Source: Fidelibacterota bacterium | GTDB lineage: Bacteria; Fidelibacterota; UBA2242; JAFGTP01 | Direction: 5' to 3' | Length of the DNA: 64,000 nt | Assembly (NCBI GenBank): GCA_016934035.1 | Contig: JAFGTP010000062.1 | Coordinates: forward strand, 53,456-117,455 | In this document: piece after piece, positions 1-9,560 of the stretch | Layout: each line of letters starts with the position of its first letter | Numbering within the stretch: the stretch's first letter is position 1 | Made by a program: the position numbers and the translations under genes | The notes under the pieces: model-generated | What the model was told of the DNA's origin: nothing | Databases searched by the model: none | What the model saw: only the letters and a program-made list of their open reading frames with translations

Positions 1-789
1 TTCCTTAAAAATAATCCATCCATATAAAATCGCAAAAAGCAGCGAGAGGCGCTTAATGGAAATCATATAGGCCACATTGATCATGCTGATGGCAGTGAAA
101 TGGGTTATCGCCATCACAGCCATAGCAATCCCGATTTTGAATTTGCCAAAACTTCGACTGAACATTTTTGAGGGGGGTGTCTTGCCAACTGTCATCACAA
201 GTGGTGTGAAAGCCAAAGCCAGCCCGGAAAAATAAATAATCGCCATAAACATAGGCGAAGAGTGAATAATCGCGATTTTTCCAAGGTTTGCCGTAATCGC
301 ATAGGAAAAAGAAACAATCAGCATAAACAGTGAGCCTTTGTTTCTGAATATAGCTTTGATGGGTTCCATTAATCCATATTTTGCCCTGTCAATCTGTAAG
401 ATATAGGCGCCAAAGGAAATAAAAAGAATTCCCAGCAATCCCAGCCACGATACAGTTTCACCCAAAACCAGATAACTAATCAATAAGGAAAACACTGGTG
501 TCAGTCCCATATAGGGAATTGTCAGGGAAAGCGGAGCAATCTTGATTGCTTTCATGTAAAGCATTGTCGTGAACAGATCCATTACCACGCAAGCCAGGAT
601 CGCCCACCAGAAAACCGCATCCACTTCAGGTATTTCAATAAAAAACAGGAACGGTAGCATAAACGGCAAGGCATAGGCTTCCCGCACCCAACTCAGATGA
701 ATTGTCGTCATATATTTGGATTCCTGCTTGCTGAAAGCATCAGCTGTGGCAGCGGAAAATCCCGATAAGAGTGTCATCAAGTACCACAT
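1..789 (-). CDS. EamA/DMT-family permease (partial, C-terminus beyond window)
   Basis: Inner-membrane permease of the drug/metabolite transporter superfamily; the substrate cannot be predicted. The reading frame is open from an ATG at 789 to the left edge, giving 263 residues with the C-terminus missing. It is built of successive hydrophobic helices (about eight to nine visible) in the two-fold EamA pattern. The first half contains 'APLSLTIPYMGLTPVFSLLISYL' split over a helix and 'LGETVSWLGLLGI', the Gly/Glu loop between helices 4 and 5 typical of EamA. The second repeat starts near 'GSLFMLIVSFSYAITANLGK'. The gene is divergent from the TonB receptor at 905, so the 115 bp between them should hold both promoters. 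The family call is confident; the role is unknown. Confidence 0.8.
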   Translation of the reverse strand, partial: MWYLMTLLSGFSAATADAFSKQESKYMTTIHLSWVREAYALPFMLPFLFFIEIPEVDAVFWWAILACVVMDLFTTMLYMKAIKIAPLSLTIPYMGLTPVFSLLISYLVLGETVSWLGLLGILFISFGAYILQIDRAKYGLMEPIKAIFRNKGSLFMLIVSFSYAITANLGKIAIIHSSPMFMAIIYFSGLALAFTPLVMTVGKTPPSKMFSRSFGKFKIGIAMAVMAITHFTAISMINVAYMISIKRLSLLFAILYGWIIFKE

Positions 790-904
790 ATTCTTCTTCT
801 TACCTCAATAAAATTCATTTCAAAAACAGTTTGAAAATTAATCGAGAATAAAGGATATTCAAATGTATAATGTAGATAATTGTTAAATCCTGATTGGAGA
901 ATTT

Positions 905-3016
905 TTGAAATCACTATTTATCTCTTTTTTCATTACTTTACTGGTAACAACAATATTTGCAGATCAAAATAAAGCCTATGAAGAACTCCGCCAAATGTCA
1001 ATCTTGGAGTTAATGAATTTAAAAATCACTACTGCCGGGAAAACTTCAGAAAAGGTTAGTGATATTCCGGCTTCAGTTGTTATCATTACTCGAAATGAAA
1101 TTGCCCAAAACGGCTACCAGACCTTACAGGAAATTCTGGAAAACACCCTTGGCATGTATCCGATTAATGATTATAATGTTTTAGGAACAGACATCGGTGT
1201 CCGAGGACATAAATCGGCCAGAGCCAATGAGAATATTATTTTCCTGGTAAATGGGGTCAATCAAACCAATGATATGTATAAGAACAATCCTCTAAATCAA
1301 ATCATAATTCCAGTTGAAGCAATTGATAAAATTGAAATTGTCAGAGGCCCGATGTCTGTGATTTATGGTAGTGGCGCTTTCTTTGGCGCAATTAATATTA
1401 TTACCCACAGCAGTGAAAATACAAAGCCGGTCAATCTCGCATCCCTTTCCTATGGCTCTTTTAACAGCAAAAAGGCTTTTGTGCGCTTTGAAGATCATAT
1501 TGCAGATTTACATCTGAGTATAAATGGCTCGCTCTATGGCGATGATGGAATGGAAATAGTGTATGACGACATTTCAACAATCCCACCCAATATCCACGAT
1601 GGCACAACCAAAAATAACATGGCGAAATTCGAGCAATATTTTAATCTATCGGGCAAAATGAACGCAGTATATTTTGACATGAGTTATACCAATAGCAAAA
1701 ACAATCCTTTTGTAAATTATCCCTTAAGCCAAAATGCGCCTGCAATTATAACAGGAACAAGTGCCTCTTTTGGTATCCAAAAAAAGGTATCAAACTTAAT
1801 AGAATTTGATGGAAAACTCAGTTTTTCCAGTTACCAGGAAGAGGTTATCAGTGATTTTTATGATAGTGATGCTTTCACTCATTACGAATTATTTAAATCC
1901 AACACCTATGAAACGGATTTGAATACCTTTATAAAACCAAAATCAGATGTTGATATTACCTGTGGAATATATTACAGATATTCTCCTGATGTTGCGATTC
2001 GAATCCATGCACCTAGCGAGGGAATGCCGGGAACTCATGCGGAAATTACAGATGGGCAGTCCAGTCAGGCTGCATATTCACAGCTCCATTACCGGCCAAC
2101 CGACAAATTACAGTTTACCGGTGGCGTGAGGGCCGAGAAAAAAAGTGGTTATTATGTGGACCTGGTTTTTAATTCCGGACCCAGCCCCTGGCTGGAAGCC
2201 TCAAAATTCCTTAAAGATGATAAAATTCATTTTATTCCGCGGTTGGCAGCAATCTATCAAATCAATCAGAACCATCATATCAAACTATTGTACGGTGAAG
2301 CCTTGAAATATGCTTCATTTCACCTCAGTATCACAAGCCTGTATATGCCGAACCAGCCCTTATTGAATCCAGAAAATATTAAGACCTTTGAAATTAATTA
2401 CCTGGGTAAATTGACCTCAAAAATTTCTACTAATATCAGTATTTTTCATAACAGGATGAACAATCTGATCAGCAGAGTATCCGGAGTCAATGAAGAAGGC
2501 CATTATTATCAATATGATTCCAATAAAGGAAAATTGAATAGCAACGGCATAGAAGCCACCATCAATATTCAGCCTGTGGACAAGACGACATTCAAACTCT
2601 CAGGTTTGTATCAGCATACAGAAAATTTACATCAAAAAGATTTAAAACCTTCATTTTCGCCAAATTACTTGGGTTATTTTCAGGCATCCTATAGTCCTAA
2701 AAAAAACACAATCATGTCATTAACAGGACGGTATGTCAGTAAAATGCAACCCTATTGGGATATCTCCAGAACCCAAAATGATCCTGACCAATTATCAGCA
2801 GGTTTTATAGGCGATGAAATCGAGGGCTATTTTATCCTGAATGGAAATCTCCGGTTCAACGACCTTTTAAAATATGGGTTATTTATAAATTTTAAAGTCA
2901 GCAACCTGCTGGATACAGAATTCCGATATCCAACCACATCGGAAGTCAGTTGGGCAGACAAAGGATACCTGGGGCCGGGAAGAACATTTTTGATAAGTCT
3001 TGGAAGGGAATTTTGA
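905..3016 (+). CDS. TonB-dependent outer-membrane receptor
   Basis: Outer-membrane ligand-gated barrel that imports a substrate using TonB energy. Translation starts at a TTG at 905, preceded by GGAG at about 896-899; the N-terminus is a signal peptide ending near 'TTIFADQ' (residue 20). The plug domain follows: 'IPASVVIITRNEI' (about 53-65), the 'GVRGH' segment, 'FLVNGVNQ' and 'IDKIEIVRGPMSVIYGSGAF', all hallmark plug motifs. The remainder is a strand-rich barrel ending in Phe ('LISLGREF'), the usual outer-membrane insertion signal. There is no carboxypeptidase-like N-terminal extension, unlike the receptor at 60903. Its stop overlaps the start of the next gene (TTGA), so the two are translationally coupled. 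The architecture suits vitamin B12, siderophore or oligosaccharide uptake, but the ligand cannot be told. Confidence 0.9.
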   Translation: MKSLFISFFITLLVTTIFADQNKAYEELRQMSILELMNLKITTAGKTSEKVSDIPASVVIITRNEIAQNGYQTLQEILENTLGMYPINDYNVLGTDIGVRGHKSARANENIIFLVNGVNQTNDMYKNNPLNQIIIPVEAIDKIEIVRGPMSVIYGSGAFFGAINIITHSSENTKPVNLASLSYGSFNSKKAFVRFEDHIADLHLSINGSLYGDDGMEIVYDDISTIPPNIHDGTTKNNMAKFEQYFNLSGKMNAVYFDMSYTNSKNNPFVNYPLSQNAPAIITGTSASFGIQKKVSNLIEFDGKLSFSSYQEEVISDFYDSDAFTHYELFKSNTYETDLNTFIKPKSDVDITCGIYYRYSPDVAIRIHAPSEGMPGTHAEITDGQSSQAAYSQLHYRPTDKLQFTGGVRAEKKSGYYVDLVFNSGPSPWLEASKFLKDDKIHFIPRLAAIYQINQNHHIKLLYGEALKYASFHLSITSLYMPNQPLLNPENIKTFEINYLGKLTSKISTNISIFHNRMNNLISRVSGVNEEGHYYQYDSNKGKLNSNGIEATINIQPVDKTTFKLSGLYQHTENLHQKDLKPSFSPNYLGYFQASYSPKKNTIMSLTGRYVSKMQPYWDISRTQNDPDQLSAGFIGDEIEGYFILNGNLRFNDLLKYGLFINFKVSNLLDTEFRYPTTSEVSWADKGYLGPGRTFLISLGREF

Positions 3017-5802
3017 AAAAGCTACTCCTCATTTTCTTATTCATGAAATTCCTCATGGCACAGGACCCATCTGATATTCATTGGAAACAGATCCAAAGCG
3101 ATCAATACACTCTCATATTTCCTGAGGAAATCTCACAACATGCTATCAGGATTGCCAATCGTCTGGAATATATCAGTCCTAAGATCGGCTTTTATCTCCA
3201 GGATGAACACCAGCCTTTATCATTGATATTATCCAACCGAAGTGTCTGGTCAAATGGTTATGTCACCATGTTTCCCTACAAATCGGAATGGTATTCCCTT
3301 CCCTACACCGGCAAATCCATATTCATTGGTGACTGGCACAATATGTTATCATTGCATGAAACACGACATGTTCACCAATATACTTATCTGAACCACGGCT
3401 TGATTAAATTTTCCGGATTTCTCTTCGGTGACTATGGCCGTGGCATTGCTATGAATATCATGATTCCCGATTGGTACAAAGAAGGTGACGCTGTATTGAC
3501 CGAAACCCTCTGGTCTTATTCCGGCCGGGGACGAATTGCCAACTTCCAACAATGTTACCGCACAATTCTGCTCACAGAACCAAATCTGAAATATGAAACA
3601 GCACGGTTTGGCAGTTACAAGCGCCCCACACCCGATGACTATGAACTCGGCTATTTTATGACAGCATTTCTGGCAAGAAAATATGGTTATGAAGCATGGA
3701 GCGGGATTTTAAAAAGCGCCACATGGTTATCCTTTAAGAATCCCATATCGCCAATGAGCGCTGCCATTGAAAAATATACTGACTATGAAGGCACAAAAAA
3801 ATTGTTTTACAGTATGCAGGTGGAACTGAAAGAGATTTGGTTTAAGCAGGATGAAGGAATAAAGTCTGACAGCCTTTTCCATTACAGGTCTGCCAAAGAT
3901 AAACATTTCACCGATCATGTTCTTCCCTACAAAGACCAAAAGGGAATCTTATATTATCTAAAGTCCAGCAATGCCTTCGGAACAGCGGTTTATTGTGAAA
4001 ACAAAAAAATTATCAACGTACCACACTATGTTGCAACGTATGGATTGGATATTCGCAATGAAAAAATCATCTGGTCACAATATCGAGAGGATAAAAGATG
4101 GGACAAGCAGAGCTGGTTAGACATAGCAATATTTAACATAAAGAATAGGGAACTGAAAATCCTGACGAAAAACCGCCGATACTTTTGCCCATCAATATCT
4201 TCTGATGGCACAAAGATCGCCGCTGTTGAATTCACAGACACCCGACAATGCAATATTGTGATTATTGAGGCCAATAGTGGTGAATTGATCCAGAAAATAC
4301 ATTCTCCGGATAATGAAATGGTCCATTATCCAACCTGGTCGTCAGATGATCAGCAATTGGTCTTTACATCAACAGGGTATAAAGGACGAGCAATAAATGA
4401 ATTGAATCTGGATAATCATATTTTTACGCAATTAACCAACTACACCCATGAAGACCTTTTCCGTCCAAAATACTGGAATAATTATATTATCTTTGAATCA
4501 GGATTTTCAGGTCTTGATAATATCTATGCTTTGGATAGAAATACAAAGCAGATTTATCAGGTCACATCAAGACAATATGGGGCAGCCTATCCGACCATTT
4601 ACAAGGATAGATTACTTTTCAGTGATTACACACCAAAGGGTTATAAAATTTCAGAAATGCTATTAACCGAAATGAACTTTATCCCGATCCATCAAATTTC
4701 GTTGACCAGAACAGATTATTTTCAGCCATTGTTGACGGATGAATTTCAACCCATCGAAGAGAAGGACATTCCACAGAAGCAACACAAAATTACTGATTAC
4801 AAAGGATTGGGCAGCATGTGCAATCCCCATAGCTATTCCCCGCTAATTACACCTTTTTTCTATGGTGGAATCCTTCGGTCCGATAATCTTTTGGAAACTC
4901 ATTCCCAAACCCTTTATTTCCTGAAAGCTATTGACGACGAAGAATACATTGGCGGATTTCACTTCGATTACCTGGGAATCTACCCAAAAATCAGCACCAG
5001 GATGACCTTTGCCAATCGAACTGAATCAAATATTGAAAATGATCCCTTCATAATTAAAGACTCCTGGAAGGAACTGGAATTTTCGCTCAATACAGAATGG
5101 CCGTTATTCAGAACAGACAAAGGTGTACAGACCTCCATTTCGAATGCAAATATTGGTGCCGGATACAAATACATTTTCAATCGGGAAGTGCTTTGGGACC
5201 CTGCAAGTTCCTATTTCCACAACTTTGATGACCAATTTACAGTACCATTATATTTTTCTATAAATGGGCTTACCATCAGACAAAAATCTCTGCAGGCCCT
5301 GGTTCCGACCTACTCCCAGTTGACAATCTACAGCAATCATACCGTTGGCAATGCATCAATGGAAGGCACCCAGTCAGGCTGGCAATTCAAGCAGGGAATT
5401 GACCTTGGCTATGCTTTTGGAATGACGCTGGATGTGATGTATGAGTACAACAAAGACAAAGGTTACTCATTCAAAAGACAATTTGAACCCATGCCGGTAT
5501 TTGATGATTTTGACAGCAACACCCAGACTAAACTCCTCTTCATCCTCAAACGCCATCTTTGGTTTCCGGATATTGATTTTTTCTGGCTGGTTTATGTGAA
5601 ACGGTTTTCCATGTCATTGCTCTATGAAAGCTACGGTAACTTTTTTTGCAGCAACATAGACAATCAATGCGCCCTGGGTATTGGACTGACAACGGAAATC
5701 GGCGGAATTGCAACCATCCGGACCAATTTTCCTGTCACCCTGTTTTACTATATTAACATTGAATCAAAGGAAAAAGGAGTAAGGTTTTCACTCGAAATAT
5801 GA
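3013..5802 (+). CDS. Gluzincin (peptidase MA-like) / TolB-propeller / outer-membrane barrel protein
   Basis: Large envelope protein, 929 residues from a TTG at 3013 that overlaps the previous stop and has GGAAGGG just upstream. An ATG 63 bp earlier is open but would remove the signal peptide from the N-terminus. Residues 1-16 form a signal peptide ending 'FLMAQ'. A zinc-protease-like domain follows with 'HETRH' at 115-119 (HExxH) and 'WYKEGDAV', whose Glu (about 157) matches the third ligand of gluzincins such as peptidase MA. Residues about 300-580 carry WD40/TolB-like propeller repeats ('PSISSDGTKIAAVEF', 'PTWSSDDQQLVFTST'). The last 300 or so residues are strand-rich and resemble a surface-antigen barrel. 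Inference: an outer-membrane protein with a periplasmic or surface protease module, working with the coupled TonB receptor. Proteolytic activity is unproven. Confidence 0.75.
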   Translation: MKKLLLIFLFMKFLMAQDPSDIHWKQIQSDQYTLIFPEEISQHAIRIANRLEYISPKIGFYLQDEHQPLSLILSNRSVWSNGYVTMFPYKSEWYSLPYTGKSIFIGDWHNMLSLHETRHVHQYTYLNHGLIKFSGFLFGDYGRGIAMNIMIPDWYKEGDAVLTETLWSYSGRGRIANFQQCYRTILLTEPNLKYETARFGSYKRPTPDDYELGYFMTAFLARKYGYEAWSGILKSATWLSFKNPISPMSAAIEKYTDYEGTKKLFYSMQVELKEIWFKQDEGIKSDSLFHYRSAKDKHFTDHVLPYKDQKGILYYLKSSNAFGTAVYCENKKIINVPHYVATYGLDIRNEKIIWSQYREDKRWDKQSWLDIAIFNIKNRELKILTKNRRYFCPSISSDGTKIAAVEFTDTRQCNIVIIEANSGELIQKIHSPDNEMVHYPTWSSDDQQLVFTSTGYKGRAINELNLDNHIFTQLTNYTHEDLFRPKYWNNYIIFESGFSGLDNIYALDRNTKQIYQVTSRQYGAAYPTIYKDRLLFSDYTPKGYKISEMLLTEMNFIPIHQISLTRTDYFQPLLTDEFQPIEEKDIPQKQHKITDYKGLGSMCNPHSYSPLITPFFYGGILRSDNLLETHSQTLYFLKAIDDEEYIGGFHFDYLGIYPKISTRMTFANRTESNIENDPFIIKDSWKELEFSLNTEWPLFRTDKGVQTSISNANIGAGYKYIFNREVLWDPASSYFHNFDDQFTVPLYFSINGLTIRQKSLQALVPTYSQLTIYSNHTVGNASMEGTQSGWQFKQGIDLGYAFGMTLDVMYEYNKDKGYSFKRQFEPMPVFDDFDSNTQTKLLFILKRHLWFPDIDFFWLVYVKRFSMSLLYESYGNFFCSNIDNQCALGIGLTTEIGGIATIRTNFPVTLFYYINIESKEKGVRFSLEI

Positions 5803-5869
5803 GCAGTCAACCTATTTTCCAACAAAGGGCTTCCTGAAATATTTCCACGTAATATGATCAATCATGGGC

Positions 5870-7279
5870 CTACCTGAGCAGCAAACATTTTTTTGTATCA
5901 AAGAATTCATCTGTGTGAATACAGATCAGATATATGCCGGAGGGAAGATTTGTGGCGGGTTTCCATTCAATTTTGTGCTCTCCCTGACACTGATCACCGG
6001 TTACTAAAGTCTGAACCAGATTGCCTGTAATCCTGCAAACCGATAACTTTAGGTTGGTTGCCTTTGGCAGTATGTATTGAATTGTAGTTGCGGCATTAAA
6101 AGGGTTCGGATAGTTTTGTTGCAGAAGCAAATATTGTGTCAGCGATTGATGGTTGGTCAATCCGGTCTCCTTTTCCTCAAAAACGGATACTGAACTCAGT
6201 AATTCTCCGGAAAAATTAAAAAGCGTCACATTCTCCCAGGATGAACCTGCTTCCGGTGCCGATATCCATCCCGGTTCCCAATAGCATACTCCCAAACCCT
6301 TATAATTGGGAATATTCTTTATAATTTCCATCAAATCCGCCAAAAAACACCTCTGCCCTTCAACAGATGCCGGATATCCTCTATGCAGTTGATTGGAATT
6401 TCCAAGCATATTATGGGTATCATCATTCCAGTTCAGGGTCCAGGGATAAGCTGTTTCCACAAGGAATATATTTTTATTATAGCGTTGGGCCAGATCATTA
6501 ACATTATTTTCCAAATCGTTTAAAGTCCCATGCCACCAGGGATAATAGGACAGACCAATGATGTCAAATTCCATGTCAGTGCCCGGTAAATGGTCAAAAA
6601 ACCACTGACTGCTACTGTTATCAGCTCCCCTGTCAATATGGATCATTGTTTTCACTGAATCACCCGGGCCCAAAGCCGTCCGGAGCCCCAGAATTCCCTG
6701 TCCTAAAAGTTCTGCCAGTTGTGCCCATTGCTCCGGTGTATTGAAGGAATCACAGATGCAGCCATCATCCCACAATAATCCACAGATGATTTCATTGCCG
6801 AATTGCACCATATCCGGAAGTGTGTTTTGCTTTTTGAGAGAAGCCATGACGTTGAAGGTATATTGAAAAACACTGTCTGCCAGTTGTTCAAAGGATAATC
6901 CGTCCCATGACTCAGGTTTGGACTGTTGTCCGGGATCCGCCCAGGTATCGGAATAATGTAAATCCAGTAAAAATTTCAGTCCCATAGACTTGATACGCCT
7001 TGCCATAACAAGGGTTTTTTCAAGATTGCAATAGCCCGCTGAAGGTGTATGCCAAATCCTTAAACGAACGAGGTTGACACCATGGTTTTTGAAAATGAGG
7101 ATAGGGTCTGAGATAATACCCTTTTCTTTAAAAATCCCGCCACACTCTTCAACTTCTGGCAGAGAGGAGAGGTCGACACCTTTGATAAACATCTCTTGTA
7201 ATTGGGTATCGGTGGCCAGCAATATCCGATTTGCAAAAAAACTCACAAAAATTAATATCCAAACAGTTCTCCTTTTCAT
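5870..7279 (-). CDS. Secreted arabinogalactan endo-beta-1,4-galactanase (GH53) with T9SS tail
   Basis: Extracellular enzyme expected to cleave beta-1,4-galactan side chains of pectin. It has 469 residues: signal peptide 1-22, then a GH53 TIM barrel opening with 'FIKGVDLSSLPEVEECGG', followed by 'VRLRIWHTPSAGY' and 'LLDLHYSDTWADPGQQ', all typical of this family. The acid/base Glu is in 'QFGNEI' (E163) and the nucleophile in 'FLVETAYPW' (E275). The C-terminal 85 or so residues are a type IX secretion sorting domain with 'LLQQNYPNPFNAATTIQYIL' and a final 'KKCLLLR'. It faces the gluzincin gene convergently across only 67 bp. It is transcribed alone; the Nim-like gene lies upstream in the same direction, 38 bp away. 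Confidence 0.93.
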   Translation of the reverse strand: MKRRTVWILIFVSFFANRILLATDTQLQEMFIKGVDLSSLPEVEECGGIFKEKGIISDPILIFKNHGVNLVRLRIWHTPSAGYCNLEKTLVMARRIKSMGLKFLLDLHYSDTWADPGQQSKPESWDGLSFEQLADSVFQYTFNVMASLKKQNTLPDMVQFGNEIICGLLWDDGCICDSFNTPEQWAQLAELLGQGILGLRTALGPGDSVKTMIHIDRGADNSSSQWFFDHLPGTDMEFDIIGLSYYPWWHGTLNDLENNVNDLAQRYNKNIFLVETAYPWTLNWNDDTHNMLGNSNQLHRGYPASVEGQRCFLADLMEIIKNIPNYKGLGVCYWEPGWISAPEAGSSWENVTLFNFSGELLSSVSVFEEKETGLTNHQSLTQYLLLQQNYPNPFNAATTIQYILPKATNLKLSVCRITGNLVQTLVTGDQCQGEHKIEWKPATNLPSGIYLICIHTDEFFDTKKCLLLR

Positions 7280-7317
7280 TTCATGACCTTAATTTTATAC
7301 TGGCTGGAGCAAAATTT

Positions 7318-7791
7318 TTAATCCTTCAGCAAATCCTTCGAAGCCTTTCCCGTCATCTCTGTGATTTTCAACTTCAGGATAGTGGTTATTTTTACATTTT
7401 TCTTATCAAATTCATGGAGATGGGGTGCTCCAAAATGCGACATCAGGATTTTGAGGGCTTCAATTTTCTGCTGGTTATCTTCAATGATTTCAATGTCACC
7501 ATAGCCGATAATGGACCGAAAGGATGTAGTCCATTTGCAGGCTTTTTCCCCGCCAATAATCCTGACTGAGTCCTCCACTTCAAAGCAAACATGAATGTTA
7601 TGTCGCAGGAGATCAAGTTTTTTTCCTTCGGTTGCACAATGGATGTAAAGACAATTTTCATGATAACCGTAATTTAACGGAACAATGTAGGGTTTATCAC
7701 CATCCATTATCGCAATGCGGACTACGTTGGCCGATTTGAGGATTTCTTTCAGTTTACTTCTGTCTTTTATTTCACGGTCGTGCTTTCGCAA
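7318..7791 (-). CDS. Pyridoxamine 5'-phosphate oxidase-like flavoprotein (Nim family)
   Basis: Small cytoplasmic FMN-binding split-barrel protein of 157 residues, the usual size for the NimA/PNPOx-like family. Characteristic segments are 'REIKDRSKLKEILKSANVVR' at the N-terminus, 'DGDKPYIVPLNYGY' (strand, turn and flavin-site region), 'LYIHCATEGKKLDLLR', 'VCFEVED' and 'WTTSFRSIIGYGDIEII'. Nim-type members can reduce nitroimidazoles, but most family members have no known substrate, so only the fold and flavin binding are inferred. It lies 38 bp upstream of the GH53 gene on the same strand and 120 bp downstream of the ACT-domain gene. No functional link to either is obvious. Confidence 0.85.
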   Translation of the reverse strand: MRKHDREIKDRSKLKEILKSANVVRIAIMDGDKPYIVPLNYGYHENCLYIHCATEGKKLDLLRHNIHVCFEVEDSVRIIGGEKACKWTTSFRSIIGYGDIEIIEDNQQKIEALKILMSHFGAPHLHEFDKKNVKITTILKLKITEMTGKASKDLLKD

Positions 7792-7911
7792 GAGACCCCC
7801 TCTAAAGTAAAATCAAATAGTAACTATATTTCAAGTCAATTTTGTCAAAACCCAAGGTGATGCATTTGGAATTTGTCTTTTTCTGATTGAGAAGTGCGGA
7901 GATTGGATTTT

Positions 7912-8445
7912 TTATCCACGGTAATTGTCAATATCAATATCCACATTCATTTCAGCAGCCACCTCGTCCAGTTCCTCAGCCCAGGTCTGAATGGTTTTTT
8001 TCGGCGGGGCCATGACAATGGCATTCATATTAAATAGGGCCGTGCCACTCATGGGAGCCATGGTGATTTTTGTATCGATGGATTCGACATTCATCCCATT
8101 TTTCGCCAGCCGGCTGGTGACCTGGTTGATAATTCCCTCATGGTCCGCTCCGGTGATGGTAATTTCATAAGGCAGCCACCCTTTGAATTTGGCCGGGGTC
8201 TCATCGAAAGTTTCCTTGTAGAAAACTTGGAAGCCCTGGTCCTCCAGTCCTGCAATAGTCATTTCCAGCAGTTTTCTTTCATTATCATCGACGCGGATTT
8301 GCAGAAGCATGGCAAATTCACCCCCCAGCCGGGCCATTTTGCTCTCAGTGATGTTTCCATGATATTTCAAAACAATACGGGTGACTTTTTCAACAATACC
8401 AATTTCATCTTTACCGATTAATGTTACTACTAAATTTTTTGTCAT
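7912..8445 (-). CDS. Double ACT-domain regulatory protein (GcvR-like)
   Basis: Cytoplasmic protein of 177 residues made of two ACT domains. The first opens 'LVVTLIGKDEIGIVEKVTRI' and the second 'YEITITGADHEGIINQVTSR'; both keep the G-D/H-E-G-I turn that forms the amino-acid binding interface in ACT domains. The arrangement matches glycine-cleavage repressor GcvR and related ACT-only proteins, which bind small ligands and act through partner proteins, since there is no DNA-binding domain. No glycine cleavage genes are present in the window, so the regulated pathway is unknown. Its start is 24 bp from the end of the MscS gene on the same strand, so the two may be cotranscribed. Confidence 0.85.
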   Translation of the reverse strand: MTKNLVVTLIGKDEIGIVEKVTRIVLKYHGNITESKMARLGGEFAMLLQIRVDDNERKLLEMTIAGLEDQGFQVFYKETFDETPAKFKGWLPYEITITGADHEGIINQVTSRLAKNGMNVESIDTKITMAPMSGTALFNMNAIVMAPPKKTIQTWAEELDEVAAEMNVDIDIDNYRG

Positions 8446-8469
8446 TATTGATCTCCTGTAAATTGGACT

Positions 8470-9387
8470 TTAACCTTGTCTATTTTTTCCGGGTTTTCCT
8501 TCATCCAGGTTATTATAAAACCGTTGGGTTGGATAGGCAAAATCGATATCCCCATGTTTTTCAAACTCCTCAAGGATCTGCTCCCAGACCTGTTGTTCAA
8601 TTCCTCTTTTGTGGCGGGGATTGATTAGAAATCGCAATGTCAGGACAACCCCAAAATCATTGACCCGGGTATAGACAATGGGTGTCAGATGTTTGTAGTA
8701 AATCATAAATTTGCGGGAAGCATTTTTGATTTCCTTTTCAGCTGTGTGGCTGATATTTTCCGTCGTTCTGTGAAGGATATCCTGCAAAATCTTTTTGGCT
8801 TTTTGCCAGTTGGATTCAAAGGTAATGACCAGGCTGATTTCATTCCAGATATACTGAAATCCCATGGTGTAATTGGCAATGGACTTTGCAAAAATCCAGT
8901 TATTGGGAATATGAACAATCCTGCCGGTGCTTTGTTCTGCACCCACCCAGTTTCCCACTTCAATCATGACAATCTGGGAAACGCCAATATCGATGATATC
9001 GCCTTTAATGCCGCCGATTTCAATACGATCACCAACCACAAAGGGTTTGCGAAAGACAATAAAAATCCAGCCGAAAAGATTGGTCACCGGTTCTTTCAGA
9101 GCAATAGCGATACCGGCGGATAATAGTCCAAGATAGGTGCCCAGGGATTTCAGCCCGCTCATCCAGACCAATCCCGTCAGAAGAAAAAAAAGGATAGTGA
9201 CGAAGTAGGTCACTGTTTTTCGCCAGATATATCTTGTTTTGACATCTTCGGATTGCCTGAATAAAATTTTTAAAAAGAGGAATCGTAGGCCAAAAAGAAA
9301 AACCAACAGCACCAGGCTTTTAATTACCTTTAGTTGAATATTTCCGCTAATACCAATTTTTTCTTCAATCAGAGTGATAATATCCAT
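8470..9387 (-). CDS. MscS-family mechanosensitive channel
   Basis: Inner-membrane small-conductance mechanosensitive channel of 305 residues, the size of classical MscS. Three hydrophobic helices lie at about 20-40, 58-80 and 82-105. The third is the pore helix, with the Gly/Ala-rich stretch 'GLLSAGIAIALKEPVTNLFGW'-like sequence split by helix turns. The beta-domain signature follows: 'FRKPFVVGDRIEIGGIKGDI' then 'DIGVSQIVMIE', and the 'RIVHIPNNWIF' strand. The C-terminal alpha/beta vestibule covers about 180-285. The likely role is release of solutes on hypo-osmotic shock. It is followed by the ACT gene 24 bp downstream. Confidence 0.92.
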   Translation of the reverse strand: MDIITLIEEKIGISGNIQLKVIKSLVLLVFLFGLRFLFLKILFRQSEDVKTRYIWRKTVTYFVTILFFLLTGLVWMSGLKSLGTYLGLLSAGIAIALKEPVTNLFGWIFIVFRKPFVVGDRIEIGGIKGDIIDIGVSQIVMIEVGNWVGAEQSTGRIVHIPNNWIFAKSIANYTMGFQYIWNEISLVITFESNWQKAKKILQDILHRTTENISHTAEKEIKNASRKFMIYYKHLTPIVYTRVNDFGVVLTLRFLINPRHKRGIEQQVWEQILEEFEKHGDIDFAYPTQRFYNNLDEGKPGKNRQG

Positions 9388-9473
9388 TTAATCGCCTGCT
9401 GTTTTAATTAAAATAAATATAATCCAATAATTGGTTCATGCCAAGTTTATTTACAATAAAATAAGGAGGAGGA

Positions 9474-9549
9474 GGGTACGATAAAACTTTTCTTTGGTGA
9501 AGAAAGGAGGGAGGTTTTAGGGAGGGATTTATTTATGTTTATCGTACCC
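9474..9549. repeat. 76-bp inverted-repeat element with G-rich interior
   Basis: Perfect 12-bp inverted repeats GGGTACGATAAA (9474-9485) and TTTATCGTACCC (9538-9549) enclose 52 bp rich in GGAGG/AGGG tracts. It lies between the REC/kinase stop (9561) and the MscS start (9387), so in the minus-strand transcript it would be a hairpin after the hydrogenase operon. The G tracts on the plus strand resemble those of the element near 63300. It may be a short mobile or dispersed repeat, a terminator-like structure, or both. Confidence 0.6.
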
Positions 9550-9560
9550 TTTTATTTATG

